A stretch of 64,000 nucleotides of DNA from Trissonchulus latispiculum (GCA_030248195.1 JASAND010018212.1:124001-188000), one strand, 5' to 3'. Counted from the stretch's first letter, positions 48,526 to 59,599 are shown. The notes: generated from the letters alone by a model not told the origin. Translations and numbers: made by a program.

Positions 48526-48766
48526 GGTGGTGATTCTTTTTGGAGACATCTGCTTTGAACCCATACTCATGCATTCGGTGGAGTTAAGAAGCCATTTTTT
48601 ATGCAAACTCAGCTAATTTTCCGGATTTTTTGTCGCCTAAAGTAAATCTGTTCCTGAGGCATCGGTTACATCATTCGATTCCACTATCAAATAGCTGGGA
48701 AACTTTTTTTAATAATCAAGAAATCGCTCTACGCTTTGAAAAGAAATTAGCTAAAATCAGCTTCAA
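48526..48766 (+). mobile_element. Left part of a TTAA-type element (family T1), interrupted
   Basis: Begins GGTGGTGATTCTTTTTGG after a degenerate TTTA and follows the left third of the complete element at 17144-18111 up to GAAATTAGCTAAA. It breaks off where the 48769-51302 element begins. Confidence 0.75.
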
Positions 48767-48768
48767 AG

Positions 48769-51302
48769 TGCGTCTGTCAAATCCTAGTGAGAACACTTGG
48801 TGGCTCTACTGTCCGTGATTCGAGCCCCCGTGAGAATTACTCGACACTTTTCCAGGACACTTTTCCACCACCGCACCTTGCCGGCTCATGTCCTTAGAGA
48901 GTCGCGCAACGTCCTGGACACTTTTACACCACCGCAACTTGCCGGCTCATGTCCGGCGAAAGTCCAAAAGTTTCCTGGACACTTTTCCACCACCGCACCT
49001 TGCCGGCTCGTGTCCGGCGAAAGTCAGAAAGTTTCCTGGACACTTTTCCACCACCGCACCTTACCGGCTCGTGTCCATTCTCTGCGACACATGTCCGCAG
49101 TCAATGGCATACGTCCATACTGAGTAACTCACGTCCATGCTGCGCGGCACATGTCCATGCGGCGTGGCACATGTCCATGTTGTAAGAGAAATACGTTGCG
49201 AACGGATGAAGTCCGCGGAAGTACATGAGCGGAACTTCCATTCCGATTTCAGTGTGCCATCAAGAAACTACACATAATGGGGATCGCTTTACACCTCTCA
49301 CTTTTCACTCCGCGTATGCACTTGTTTTGGCTATTTCATTCAGGTATATATCTATATCATTTCATCGGGTGTTCCGATTTCAGTGAGCCATCAAGAAATT
49401 ACACCTATTGGGATTTGTTTTCCGCCAGCCTATCACTTTTCACTCCGCGTATGCACTTGTTTTGGCAATTTCTTTCAGGTATATATCTATATCATTTCAT
49501 CGGGTGTTCCGATTTCAGTGAGCCATCAAGAAATTACACCTATTGGGATTCTTTTGCTTTTAATAAAATTAAGTTGTGTCCAGGTTGTTTTTTGATTGAG
49601 TCGATTCTGTTGTTAACTTAATTCTTTTGCTTTAGTTTCTTGATGTTATCTGTTTGTGGCCTTAGCTTGTCCTTTTCTACTGCATTTGGTTTAAGTTACG
49701 AGTTACGTTTATGCCACGTTGCCTTTTGCATCCTACTGGTTCTCTTCGGTGCGCCATGTGATGGCAGTTTTTATTGTTTTTAAATGTCTGAATTTGTGTT
49801 TTTATTGAATATTGAATCTGTTCAATTATTGAATATGTATTCTGAGGTTCCTGTCCCGAACGCCACTTGATGAATGTGTGAGCTGTGCATCAGGTTACTG
49901 TAGTATTTTTAGTCTTTTGCATCCGTGTTTAATAGTTTTCGAATGATCACACAGTTGTTTAATATTTTCTCTAACTTTTACAATGGGATGCGTTAACTTT
50001 GATACATTCATCAGGGAGCAGTTTAGGGATTTCTGCTCCGATTAAGTTTGGTCTTCAACTTTTAAATTCAATCTCGATATTGCCGCCTCTCATTACCAAT
50101 TTAAAGTTTTGAATTTTCTGGATTGCTGTTCACCCAGTGCGTCATGTGCCATGCTGTTTGGATGGTCATTGTGGTATGTTTTTACAGAAAGGTGCGCACC
50201 CAGGTTTTTGCAAATGTAGCCTGTCTGAACGAATATTTCTGCATGTAAATGTTGTCGGTACACTTTTTATCAGCTTTTCGACGTATCTAATCAGTGCGCA
50301 CCCAGGTTGTGGTACTGGAACTTATGTTGTTTAAAATAGTCGTTTCGCTGTAATAGCTTTATCGATGTTGGCATTGTGTCATGTTTTTATCGTTTAGTGT
50401 CATGTAAATGTATTTGTTTGACGGTGTAAATAAAAGACACGTTTTTAGTAGGTAGTTAGGTAGGTAGGTAGCACATCATCATCACGATCACTCATCACTA
50501 GGGTAACTTACCGTAGAGGGTTTAGTATCTTAGTAGTATGGTTTACTAGTAGCTTTGCTAGTAGTAAATTGTCTACATTTTAGCAGTCTCTCATCCTTTA
50601 TTCGGTTATCGGTTCAAGCGCGAGTGGTTGCGAATCTTGAGTGAGTAGTGATTCGTAGTGATTCGTAGTAGCAGTATCAGTTGCAATTGACTGTATTTTA
50701 TTATTTTCTCATCCTTTTATCGGGTTATCGGCTTCAGATTAAGCTTTTGTGGTTGCGAATCGCGAGTCCTGGATAGTTTCTGCTTGACTACTTAATGTAT
50801 CCGCCTGCCGGCTCGAATCCGCGTGCAAAGCGTTGAAGTGACTCAAATCCATATTTACTAGCTCAAGTCCGGCCGGAGCAGCTCAACTCCTATCGTACTG
50901 GCTCAAATCCGCCAGGATTGACTCATGTCCGTCGTAATCGGCTCATCTCCGCAGATAGTCTCGTCTTGTCCAGGACACTTTTCCACCACCGCACCTTGCC
51001 GGCTCATGTCCACTGAAACTCGAAAAGTTTCCTGGACACTTTTCCACCACCGCACCTTGCCGGCTCAAGTCCGCCGAAAGTCGAAAAGTTTCCTGGACAC
51101 TTTTCCACCACCGCACCTTGCCGGCTCATGTCCTTAGAGAGTCGCGCAACGTCCTGGACACTTTTACACCACCGCACCTTGCCGGCTCATGTCCTTAGAG
51201 AGTCGCGCAACGTCCTGGACACTTTTACACCACCGAGTTCAGTAACTATCATCACAGGACAATAGAGCCACCAAGTGTTCTCACTAGGATTTGACAGACG
51301 CA
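48769..51302. mobile_element. 2.5-kb inverted-repeat element with arrays inside both ends
   Basis: TGCGTCTGTCAAATCCTAGT opens a 46-bp terminal repeat whose complement closes the element at 51302 with one mismatch. AAG on both outer sides may be a 3-bp target duplication. Just inside lie arrays of a ~60-bp unit with CCACCACCGCACCTTGCCGG (left 48846-49075, right 50965-51235), both in the same orientation. Next to them, shorter CTCATGTCC words are spaced 20-25 bp apart. The middle (49600-50450) has no recognisable transposase. It is probably a non-autonomous DNA transposon whose arrays may be transposase binding sites. Confidence 0.75.
49240..49560. repeat. 135-bp tandem repeat inside the 2.5-kb element
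   Basis: About 2.3 units containing CACTTTTCACTCCGCGTATG and TTTCATCGGGTGTTCCGATT. The open frames here are repeat artefacts. Confidence 0.8.
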
Positions 51303-52027
51303 AAGGTTGAAGTCCTAAAACTTAATGTTGTAATCTGGAATATTGTAATTCTTGTTCCGTTTCCAGTCAATTAGCATCATCGTTTCTTAGAATATTCGTT
51401 AATAGTTTCTAGACATCTCTAAGAATATTGTTCAGTTTCTTTTATATACTCCAGTTTACAGAATGCCCCCTCACCTCTTATCCATCACCCGATTATGGCT
51501 AAGATTAATTTTATCGGTTTAGTCGTCGGCCAAATTCCAAATGCGTTTTTAGTTTTTACAGATTGGCGAAGTTTTCAGTTACGACCCTACTTGACAGAGA
51601 ATACCTAAACAACTGGCACTTTCCGGAAATATCAGCGAATTCCAGATTTTTCGTTGTAGATTCCAAAAATCCGAAACTAAGTGAAGTTCTTCGAGCTAAA
51701 TTTCTGATTTTTCTTTGTAGATTCCGAAACTCGAATAAAAGCAAAGTTCTTTGAACTAAATACCTGATTTTTCGTTGTAGATTCCGAAACACGCAAATTA
51801 AGTGAATTTGTTTGAAAATTTTTCTCGGAATGTCAGCCAGCAATGGGAATCAGAATCTTTTGACAGACGCATTTGGCGGATTCGCTAGTGCATCAATACT
51901 AATTTATTATATCTGTAGATTGCCTACTGGTTTGTTCAAGCATTGTGCTCAATTCTAAGCTAACCCTGAGCGCGACAACGGCTTTGTGTTTTATTTCACT
52001 TGCAATCTCAAGAACACAGACTGCTTG
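51303..52027. repeat. Intergenic with a 61-bp tandem repeat at 51640-51825
   Basis: Three units containing GATTTTTCGTTGTAGATTCC and AGTTCTT-GAACTAAAT. The remainder shows no feature. Confidence 0.7.
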
Positions 52028-52566
52028 TGCATATGTGACTAATAGTACGAAAAAAACATGTGTGTACAAACTTTGACCGTTTATAGCAGATTAGCCAATA
52101 TAGCAAACTCCAACAATGTATATGTTTTTAGAATCCTCAGGAACTCGAGGTTTCGAAAATCCGCAAAAATCAGGAATTTCTGGTTTCATTTATGGAAAAT
52201 CTAAATTTTTTGTTTTTCGCTGAATTTTTCTTACCTCGGTCGAATAGAGCTGGCCCAAGTGCATATTTTTGCTCTTAGAAGCTTTCCACGAAAATGCACC
52301 CAATTTCCGGAATTTGGGGTTTTCAAAATTCCCGAATTTTAAAATTTTTTGAATACCGACAAGATGGGTATCAATTGAAAGCTCATTACGAAATGAACAA
52401 CTAGAACGAACTCACGAAAATGCACTTTATTCCCCGAATTTGCGAAAACCTGGACGATTCTAAAAATATATACATTGTTGGGGTTGGCTCCATTGGCCAA
52501 TCAGCTATAAACGGTCAAATTTAGTACACACCTTTTTTGGTCGTACTATAGTTATATGTCTTCAAA
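52028..52566. mobile_element. Foldback element related to the 57-64 kb repeats
   Basis: Left arm TGTGTACAAACTTTGACCGTTTATAGC and right arm GCTATAAACGGTCAAATTTAG are inverted, as are CAACAATGTATATGTTTTTAG and its counterpart near 52465. Arms are about 110 bp. The interior has CCGGAATTTGGGGTTTTC and CAATTGAAAGCTCAT, the same vocabulary as the 57-64 kb array. Confidence 0.7.
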
Positions 52567-52639
52567 GTATCCACGTATCCACCCACCTGTTTGATCGCTT
52601 GGCACTTACGGATTGGATGAACCTGCTCTGACATTGCTA

Positions 52640-52860
52640 CCAGCTTACTCTGGTGGTTGTTAGTATCACTATTTACTTTGTTGCTTTATACATTGCAAGC
52701 AGACGTTCTCTGGAGGTGGTCTCAGAAGTACTGCGAAAGCAAAAAAACCGCCAGCGCAAAATAACGAAAACTCTCTTTCTTATCACTGTCTGCAGCATAG
52801 TCTTACAGCTTTTCCATCAATCGCTGCTACAATTACGTCCGAGTATGCGCCGCACATTTA
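52640..52860 (+). pseudogene. Class A GPCR-like fragment (membrane segments 5-6)
   Basis: The frame reads LVVVSITIYFVALYIASRR, a basic loop (RKQKNRQRKITKT) and LFLITVCSIVLQLF. The pattern hydrophobic helix, Lys/Arg-rich loop, hydrophobic helix is that of segments 5 and 6 of rhodopsin-class receptors. A stop lies just upstream, and the seventh segment with its NPxxY motif is not visible. It is either a decayed fragment or a single exon of a spliced gene. Confidence 0.35.
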
Positions 52861-52989
52861 CTCACTGGTCGCACAGGTCGCCTGGATTAGGTTTAACCTA
52901 ACTTCGGTTGGTGGTGCCTTACTCTACATAATGAATAACCCCGAAAACTCGCTTAGCATTAATTTAATTCTACTAACTTTTTCATAATT

Positions 52990-55550
52990 ACATAATATGA
53001 GACTAGTCTAATACATACAGACACTGTAGCTGCAGTGATTTGGCAAACTGCTCCAGCTTCTTGAGAAAATAGGATTCATTTTATTGGAATTCTATCCATA
53101 AGTTTGCAACTGTACGTCGTGCAAAAAAAGATGCAAAACTCTATAGTCATGATCGAGATTCTTGTTAGAGACTCAGCATGTCGAGATATAACGTATTGAT
53201 AGAATCCAAAGACTGCACAATGAACTATTAAAAGCAAAGGATGCTGACCATCTGGAATACTCAAATTTTGTTTAATATTATCCTTAATATAACAAACAGA
53301 TTGTAACCCTTATAAAGCCTTGTCAAACATAAGAAGTAGCTGTAGAATAGCAATGCTTTGAAAGTAACGGAAGCAGTCGCCTTGCAGAATATTACTTTGC
53401 AGGGCAGTGGCTACTCTTCCTGGCAAGGTGTATTAGTGGGCGTATGTAGGTTTCCAGTATACACGCAATCCCAGGGCCAACACTAACTAGGTTTATAAAC
53501 ATATAATATAGAAAATGTGGTGGAACTAGGTTGGTCCGTTAGTGCAATAAACCTTTGTTTCTTATGTGGCCCTTGGTTAAAATATGGCGAAGGTGGCAAC
53601 AGTCTTTGCAATAGCACACTGGACTTTCGTCTGACTTATACACGTACAGGAGGATGACTGCAAACGGATTTCGGGTAATTTAGAAAAAACTTAAGGGGGA
53701 GATTGGATCTAATATAAAGACAGGTGGCATGTTGGCATGTTACAGTTCTAATGCCTAGCACTCTTTTGCCTACGCCCTTTCAAAACTCAAGATCACTCTC
53801 CTTCTCCTACCTACGTTTATTAGTCAAAACTCAGAGTCACTCATTTACCTACAGATTAATCCTCCAAAACTAAGAATCCCTCTTGTACCTACAAATTAAT
53901 ATTTCAAAACTAAAAATCACTCATTTGCCTACACTACCGTAATCCCTTAAATAACTGCGAATCGTTTGATTTTTTGACCAATAACTTTAAAATTTTGCGT
54001 AGGTGCATATTGGAGGCTGATGAATTCAAAAATTCAAAAAAGTAAGGGGGCCATTGGGAACCGAGAAGCTCTTGAAAAAATTCTGCTGAAAACTTGCCTA
54101 CAGGAGTTTTTATGCGCGCTGAGCATTAATCTGAAATAGGTTTTTGTTAGCTTTGTATATATATATGCTGATGTTTTAAGCTTAACACGTTACCCTTACC
54201 AAACTAAAACTTAAAACTTTCATAAAATTTTAAGATTTTGAATTTTTGAATCCATCATCCTTCAATATGCACCCATACAATATTTCAGTTATTTAGCCAG
54301 TTAAAGCTGGGGAAAGCACAAAAGTTTCATAAGTGTAGTACTTACAATGTGTTATATACAGTCTACATAAAGTTACTAACTAAAGTGTGGCGCAAAAAAG
54401 GTATTAAACATTTCTCCTGAATGCGCAAGCTAAAAATTTCTTCTTTCAGCAAAAGTTTCCCAGATAACAGAGATAAAACGATAAACCGTTAAACACATAA
54501 ACCCATGTTTTCAAATTTTTGAAGTTTTCAAAATTTTGGATCTCATAAAATTTCCCTTTCATCATGAGGATTCTAAAAATGGATTTTTTCGTTTTCTGAT
54601 GAATATTAAATGCAGTTTTAATCACAGTTTTCTATGCACGTTTTTGTGGATGGCTTTAGTATAATTGATTGTAAATATTGTAAGCAGATGTAAAGGAGAT
54701 TACGGCAGTGTAGGCAAATGAGTGATTCTTAGTTTTGAAAGATTAAATTGTAGGTAGAAAAGAGATTTTTAGTTTTGGAGGATTAATTTGTAGGTAAATG
54801 AGTGATTTTCAGTTTTGCAGTGTAGGCAAATGAGTGAAACTGAGTTTTCTTATTTGATGTCGGCAACTTCAAACAGTAGGTAATAGAATGATAGGTACTA
54901 GAGGGATACACGGGTGGCATGTTGCTTATCTGTTTAAGTGAGTCTATATTGTTTATGTGAGTGAGTGAGGACTCTATATTGCTTCGTAATCGTCGTATTG
55001 GTGAACTCATATAAATATTTCGGCTGCATCCTGGCAAATCCGTAACTAATTACAGCCTTGGCTTTCACCATCACACTGACCATGCCACCACACTCATGCC
55101 TCGCTTATTGCTAGCGTATCCTGTTAAAAATTTCTGAGCGGGCCACACGAGAAGGCCAGCCTAATACCTATTGCGATGATAGAAATTTGACATATCGGAT
55201 ATCAAGAATCTTACTCAGCATCCATACGACTGGCTGTTCATAATGGATAGTTTTGTCATTTGCTGATACAGGCAGAATGTTAATATCAAAGCATTCTAAA
55301 GAATGTTTGAAAGACAATTAATTTTGGTCTTCTTACGAAGTCCCAGTAACAGAAACACGTTATCTGAAAGTAGCCCTTGACTACATCTAGCTCGTCTTTT
55401 CCAAAAAAGATGAAGTCATAGAGCCTTGCTAAGTAAATGAATAATAGAAATAAGATCGTGTTGGGCTAATTCCGTTACTATGAGCAGTGTGAATTTGGCT
55501 TTAGCTAGTTTGTCAGCATCAGTTGTCATCGTTGCACTACAATAACTCAT
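52990..55550 (+). repeat. Upstream region of D5, duplicated block with an inserted foldback
   Basis: 53010-53540 and 55195-55520 match the orphan block 40165-41730. The intervening part, about 1.65 kb, is absent there. It contains the foldback at 53690-54870. The proximal TTGTCAGCATCAGTTGT-ATCGTTGCACT is shared with the D3 and D4 upstream sequences. Confidence 0.65.
53690..54870. mobile_element. Nested foldback element
   Basis: Arms of about 140 bp: ACTCATTTGCCTACACTACCGTAATC (to 53945) faces GATTACGGCAGTGTAGGCAAATGAGT (from 54698). An inner pair, GTGCATATTGGAGG (54004) and CTTCAATATGCAC (54260), nests within. No protein. The outer ends are approximate. Confidence 0.65.
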
Positions 55551-55574
55551 TTGTCCTCCTATACTAATCGACTC

Positions 55575-57128
55575 ATGGCAAGAAACTCAGAAGTAACCCA
55601 ACGACGATTGCTGCAGAAATATGTTGAACACACCTCGTTACATGGGATCAGTGAACTGATTACTCCGGAAGTTGGTTGGGCGAGACCAATCTGGATAATG
55701 TTTTTGCTAGGTTCATTAGTTTTGATGGGATTCATGCTGAAGGAAGACATAGAACGGTTTACAGGACAGCAAACAACGTATCGGTTATCAGTTGAAGAAA
55801 CATCTGAATTTCCAGCACTATCACTCTGCCAGAACATACGGGAGTTTAGTTTTCGCGAGGATGTGGTCGCTGAGTACAACTTCACGTGCATCGAACAACT
55901 TATCATCACCTCCAAAATCTTGTCAGGTGACCTGCCAGAGAAGTACTGCTTTTCCAACATCAATCCATACGACTTTGACTACTCTGTGGCATATAAAAAG
56001 GACGATCTAGTTTTTCGACATATTGAAACGTATGATGATTACTGGAATTTTTGGACAACCAACCTGACATATCTCGCGCAGCAGCTTGGATTTGACATTC
56101 AAAAGTTTGAGCAGATTTCCTTCAACACCATGAACATCAGTGACTATTATGCTTTGCAAAATATGCCTCCTACAACAAAAGATTGGTGGCTGCTGGATGA
56201 TTGCAGCCGTTTTGTTCTACATAGAGAATCAGCGGAGCACTGTAAATACCATCGACTAAATATTGAATTTCCTGAAGGAAGAGATGAACAAATAATGATG
56301 CAAAAGATACAAAATTATATTGAAAATAACCAAGACTTAGTTTCTGTACTTAACTACAGTCTTATGCTGAGTCCGAGCAGCGGGTATTTAACTGAATCTC
56401 ATGTTGTATATGGAGGGGAACGAAAAACATATTATTGCAGCCGGGTTACTTCTACTGCTGCAGACAAATTACCCTTTGAGATTCAAGTATGGACACGAAA
56501 TGAAAAGGATCCAATCTTGTTGGGATTTCCGAGTCATAGCGATAGCTACTCACAATTGCTGTCAGTTGGATTTCACTACAGAGTACATCTGTTTATTCCA
56601 CAACAATATACTACACTCAGCAGGCCGAACCTTCCTTGTCGCGAAGATTGGGCATATGCTCCCTTTCCCGAACAATGTTTTAACAGATGTCAAATGAATC
56701 ACATTGAATGTCTGCATAACTGCACGACATGTTCATATGGGAACAACTGCTCGTGGTCAACGGTTTGCGACCTAAAAATAAAGCGCAAACCCTTGAACGG
56801 AAGCAAGGAACAAGCGTGTGAGCAAAAAGCACAACAGTGCTTTGAGCTTTGCCAAGTTCCTTCTTGCCACAAAAAATTTATTGCTACTTTTGCAGAAGAA
56901 ATTACACCAGAAGTAGTATGGCCGAATGTATATTTGCAAATTCAGCCCATGTATAACTACATATTAAAGTTTGAAGAATACTACATTTATTCCATTTCAT
57001 CATTTGTGAGCAGCATTGGAGGAATTCTATCTTTATTCTTGGGAGCGTCCATTTTATCAATTGGTCAAATAGTATTTTATTGCATAAGTTCTATGAGATT
57101 AGCATACTTTGACAACCTGATGGTTTGA
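55575..57128 (+). CDS. DEG/ENaC-type sodium channel D5
   Basis: Intact single exon. The start at 55575 (MARNSEV) gives 517 residues and matches the MAR starts of D3 and D4; an in-frame ATG at 55551 would add eight. His23-Gly24 is the gating motif; membrane segment 1 spans 38-55. The ectodomain has sequons and a Cys-rich block (RCQMNHIECLHNC ... CQVPSCHKKF). Membrane segment 2 spans about 477-504 with GGILSLFLGAS (filter 490-492) and Gln498 where most family members have Glu. The C-terminal tail after it is 11 residues, ending DNLMV. Expected at the plasma membrane as a homo- or heterotrimeric Na+ channel; activator unknown. The best candidate with D2 for a functional gene. Confidence 0.92.
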   Translation: MARNSEVTQRRLLQKYVEHTSLHGISELITPEVGWARPIWIMFLLGSLVLMGFMLKEDIERFTGQQTTYRLSVEETSEFPALSLCQNIREFSFREDVVAEYNFTCIEQLIITSKILSGDLPEKYCFSNINPYDFDYSVAYKKDDLVFRHIETYDDYWNFWTTNLTYLAQQLGFDIQKFEQISFNTMNISDYYALQNMPPTTKDWWLLDDCSRFVLHRESAEHCKYHRLNIEFPEGRDEQIMMQKIQNYIENNQDLVSVLNYSLMLSPSSGYLTESHVVYGGERKTYYCSRVTSTAADKLPFEIQVWTRNEKDPILLGFPSHSDSYSQLLSVGFHYRVHLFIPQQYTTLSRPNLPCREDWAYAPFPEQCFNRCQMNHIECLHNCTTCSYGNNCSWSTVCDLKIKRKPLNGSKEQACEQKAQQCFELCQVPSCHKKFIATFAEEITPEVVWPNVYLQIQPMYNYILKFEEYYIYSISSFVSSIGGILSLFLGASILSIGQIVFYCISSMRLAYFDNLMV

Positions 57129-57197
57129 TTTATATTCGATACCACTATTATTAAAGAATTTGAGTATGACAATTGACAATATACTGTGTTTGTATTG

Positions 57198-57198
<1 letters not shown>

Positions 57199-57291
<93 letters not shown>
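57199..57291. repeat. AAT microsatellite in the D5 3' flank
   Basis: Perfect AAT tract of about 93 bp, 70 bp after the stop codon. It is followed by CCTACCGGCATCAACGGGTTGTCGCGC, which also follows the AAT tract at 61701-61723. It therefore marks the 5' boundary of the array repeats. Confidence 0.95.
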
Positions 57292-57292
<1 letters not shown>

Positions 57293-58914
57293 CCTACCGG
57301 CATCAACGGGTTGTCGCGCCATCTTTCCTCTTATCGCAGTCCAAACTCAATTTGTGTACATTTTCAGACATGCGTTCTATCACAACATTTTCTCAGCTCG
57401 ATGAGAGCTTTCGAATGATACCAAAGATGACCTACTTTGGACAACTTTTATTTTGCACACTTTGTGGTGTGCAGTGCACACCGGTGCACACCATGCGTTT
57501 TCTCTTCTTCCGAATCATCCGTAGCACACCGCCTACATTCCGGCAAAATTTCAGCTCAATCGGACACTCCTAGCTCGAGAAAATGAAAGAAAAACCCTTA
57601 ACTGGCCGTTTTTGCCGACTTTGCCCGGTTTTTGGCCATTTTTGGCGCCAAAACTCAAAGTGGGTACATTTTCACACTTTGGTTCTATTACAACTTTTTC
57701 TTAGCTCGATGAGAGCTTTCGAATGATGTCAAAATGAGCCATGTTCGACAATTTTCAATTTTGACCACTCTGCAGCATCACTGTATCAAGTACTTTTTGA
57801 GTTATAAATCAAGTTTGCGGCATTTTCAGATATATGTTCTATGATAACGTTTTCGTTTCTCGCCGAGAGCTTTCGAATAATACCAAACACGACCCACTTT
57901 GGACAACTTTTGATTTTGCACACTTTGGGGTGTGCAGCGCACACCGGTGCACACCATGCGCTGCCCTCGCTTCCGGTACCACTTCAGATCACGCCCTAGC
58001 CGCATGCAAAATTTCAGCTCGATCGGTCCAGCCAATCTCGAGAAAAAGGGGGGAGGGACACAATTGTTTACCGATATAATAAATAAAAATAAAAAAACTA
58101 GCGAAGTAGCGAGAATGGGTTGCCGCGGCAGTTTCCGTTAGGTTCCGGGTTTTCTTTCAGAAGAATGCAACAGTTTTTTGGTCGTAACTTTCGTTAGACG
58201 CATTTCAGGAAAATGCCGCAAGCAGAAAAGTTGTTCAGCTCGACGAGCTCTTTAATTTGAGTATCATATCGACCACTTTCGGAAAACTTTTTCAAAATCC
58301 GGGTTTTCCGGAATTCCCTGATTTTCAGTTTTTCGGCTGTAACTTTCGCTAGACGCATTCCCGGAAAATGCCGCAAGCAGAAAAGTTGTTCAGCTCGACG
58401 AGCTCTTTCATTTGATTATCATATCGACCACTTTCGGAAAACTTTTTCAGAATCCGGGTTTTCCGGAATTCCCGGATTTTCAGTTTTTCGGCTGTAACTT
58501 TCGCTAGACGCATTTCCGGAAAATGCCGCAAGAAGGAAAGATGTTCAGCTCGACGAGCTCTTTCATTTGAGTGCCATATTGACCACTTTCGGAAAATTTT
58601 CAAAATCCGGAATTTTCCGGGTCCGGTATCTCGAAATCCGGAAATTTTCCTGAAATTTCGATTTCAGTTGCGAAATCAGCGTGGTCGAATTACCCTATGA
58701 CCAAATTTTAAGCAAAATCGGAGACAAAAAATTTTTACGTTTCCCTTGGTCCCCCCTTACCATTCTAAAAAATTCCGGGATTCGCCATTCCCGGAATCCG
58801 GGAAGTACCGAACTGCCCGCGCTTCCGGGAGCACTTTAGGCCCCAACTCCCCCTGAAAATTTCAGCCGGATCGGTCCAGCCAATCAAAAGTTAGAGGGGG
58901 GACAGGGGTGGTAA

Positions 58915-59140
58915 AGAGATTAATAAACGGACATACCCAGATGAAAGGGTTGCCTTTTTGTTGAAAAAAGCGGCAACCCAATAATAATAAACGGACATAC
59001 CCAGATGAAAGGGTAGCCTTTTTTGTGTAAAAAGCGGCAGCCCAATAAATAAATAAATAAATAAAGAAACTTACCCATAACAAAGGGTTGTCTTTTTTTA
59101 AAAAAATGCGACAACCCAATAATAATAATAACAAGCTTAT
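58915..59140. repeat. Three tandem hairpin units
   Basis: Stem sequences GGGTTGCC/GGCAACCC (58947-58979), GGGTAGCC/GGCAGCCC (59011-59043) and GGGTTGTC/GACAACCC (59085-59117), each with a T-rich 5' and A-rich 3' side. They are separated by AATAATA or AAATAAATA spacers and followed by a fourth half (GGGTTGCC at 59151). Confidence 0.75.
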
Positions 59141-59202
59141 TTGCATGAATGGGTTGCCGTTGTCATTTTTCCTCTTATAAACACGAAATTTTCTGTGTAC
59201 AG

Positions 59203-59599
59203 CAGGGTATTTTTTAGGCATTCTTTTCGGGGGGGGCTTCCCCGGGCCCCCCCCCCCGGGGGGGGGGGGGGGGAAGAAATTTTCGGGGGGGGGGAAGATT
59301 TTTTTGCAAAAATGAGCCAAAAATTGGTATTTTTGGCGTATTTTGCATGGTGAAACGCAAAAAGTTCTCAAAAATGCCAGGATTTAAGCTAAAAATAGCT
59401 ATTTTGTCGAAAAAATCTCCGGCGAAGCCGGAAATTTTTTGAAAATTGGCCTATTTTTGGCAAAAATTTGGGCCTCCAAAAAATCCCGGGGGGGGAAGCA
59501 AAAATCCCGGGAGGGGGCGATTTCGGGGGGGGAGGCATTTTCGGGGGGGAGGTCAATTTCGGGGGGCCCCCCCGGCCCCCCCCTGTAAAAAATACCCTG
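59203..59599. mobile_element. 397-bp element with CAGGGTATTTTTTA ends and G runs
   Basis: CAGGGTATTTTTTA at the left is mirrored by TAAAAAATACCCTG at the right. Long G and C runs follow inside both ends, and TCCGGCGAAGCCGGAA forms a central hairpin. CAGGG ends are common in hAT elements, but a clean 8-bp duplication is not visible (ACAG occurs on both sides). It sits within the array. Confidence 0.7.

Noticed and set aside
48830..51240. CRISPR-like direct repeats
   Set aside because: Units are contiguous, diverged tandem repeats without unique spacers, in an animal genome.
57077..57573. Poly-Asn, poly-Ile and poly-Tyr frames after D5
   Set aside because: Readings of the AAT tract and the start of the repeat array.
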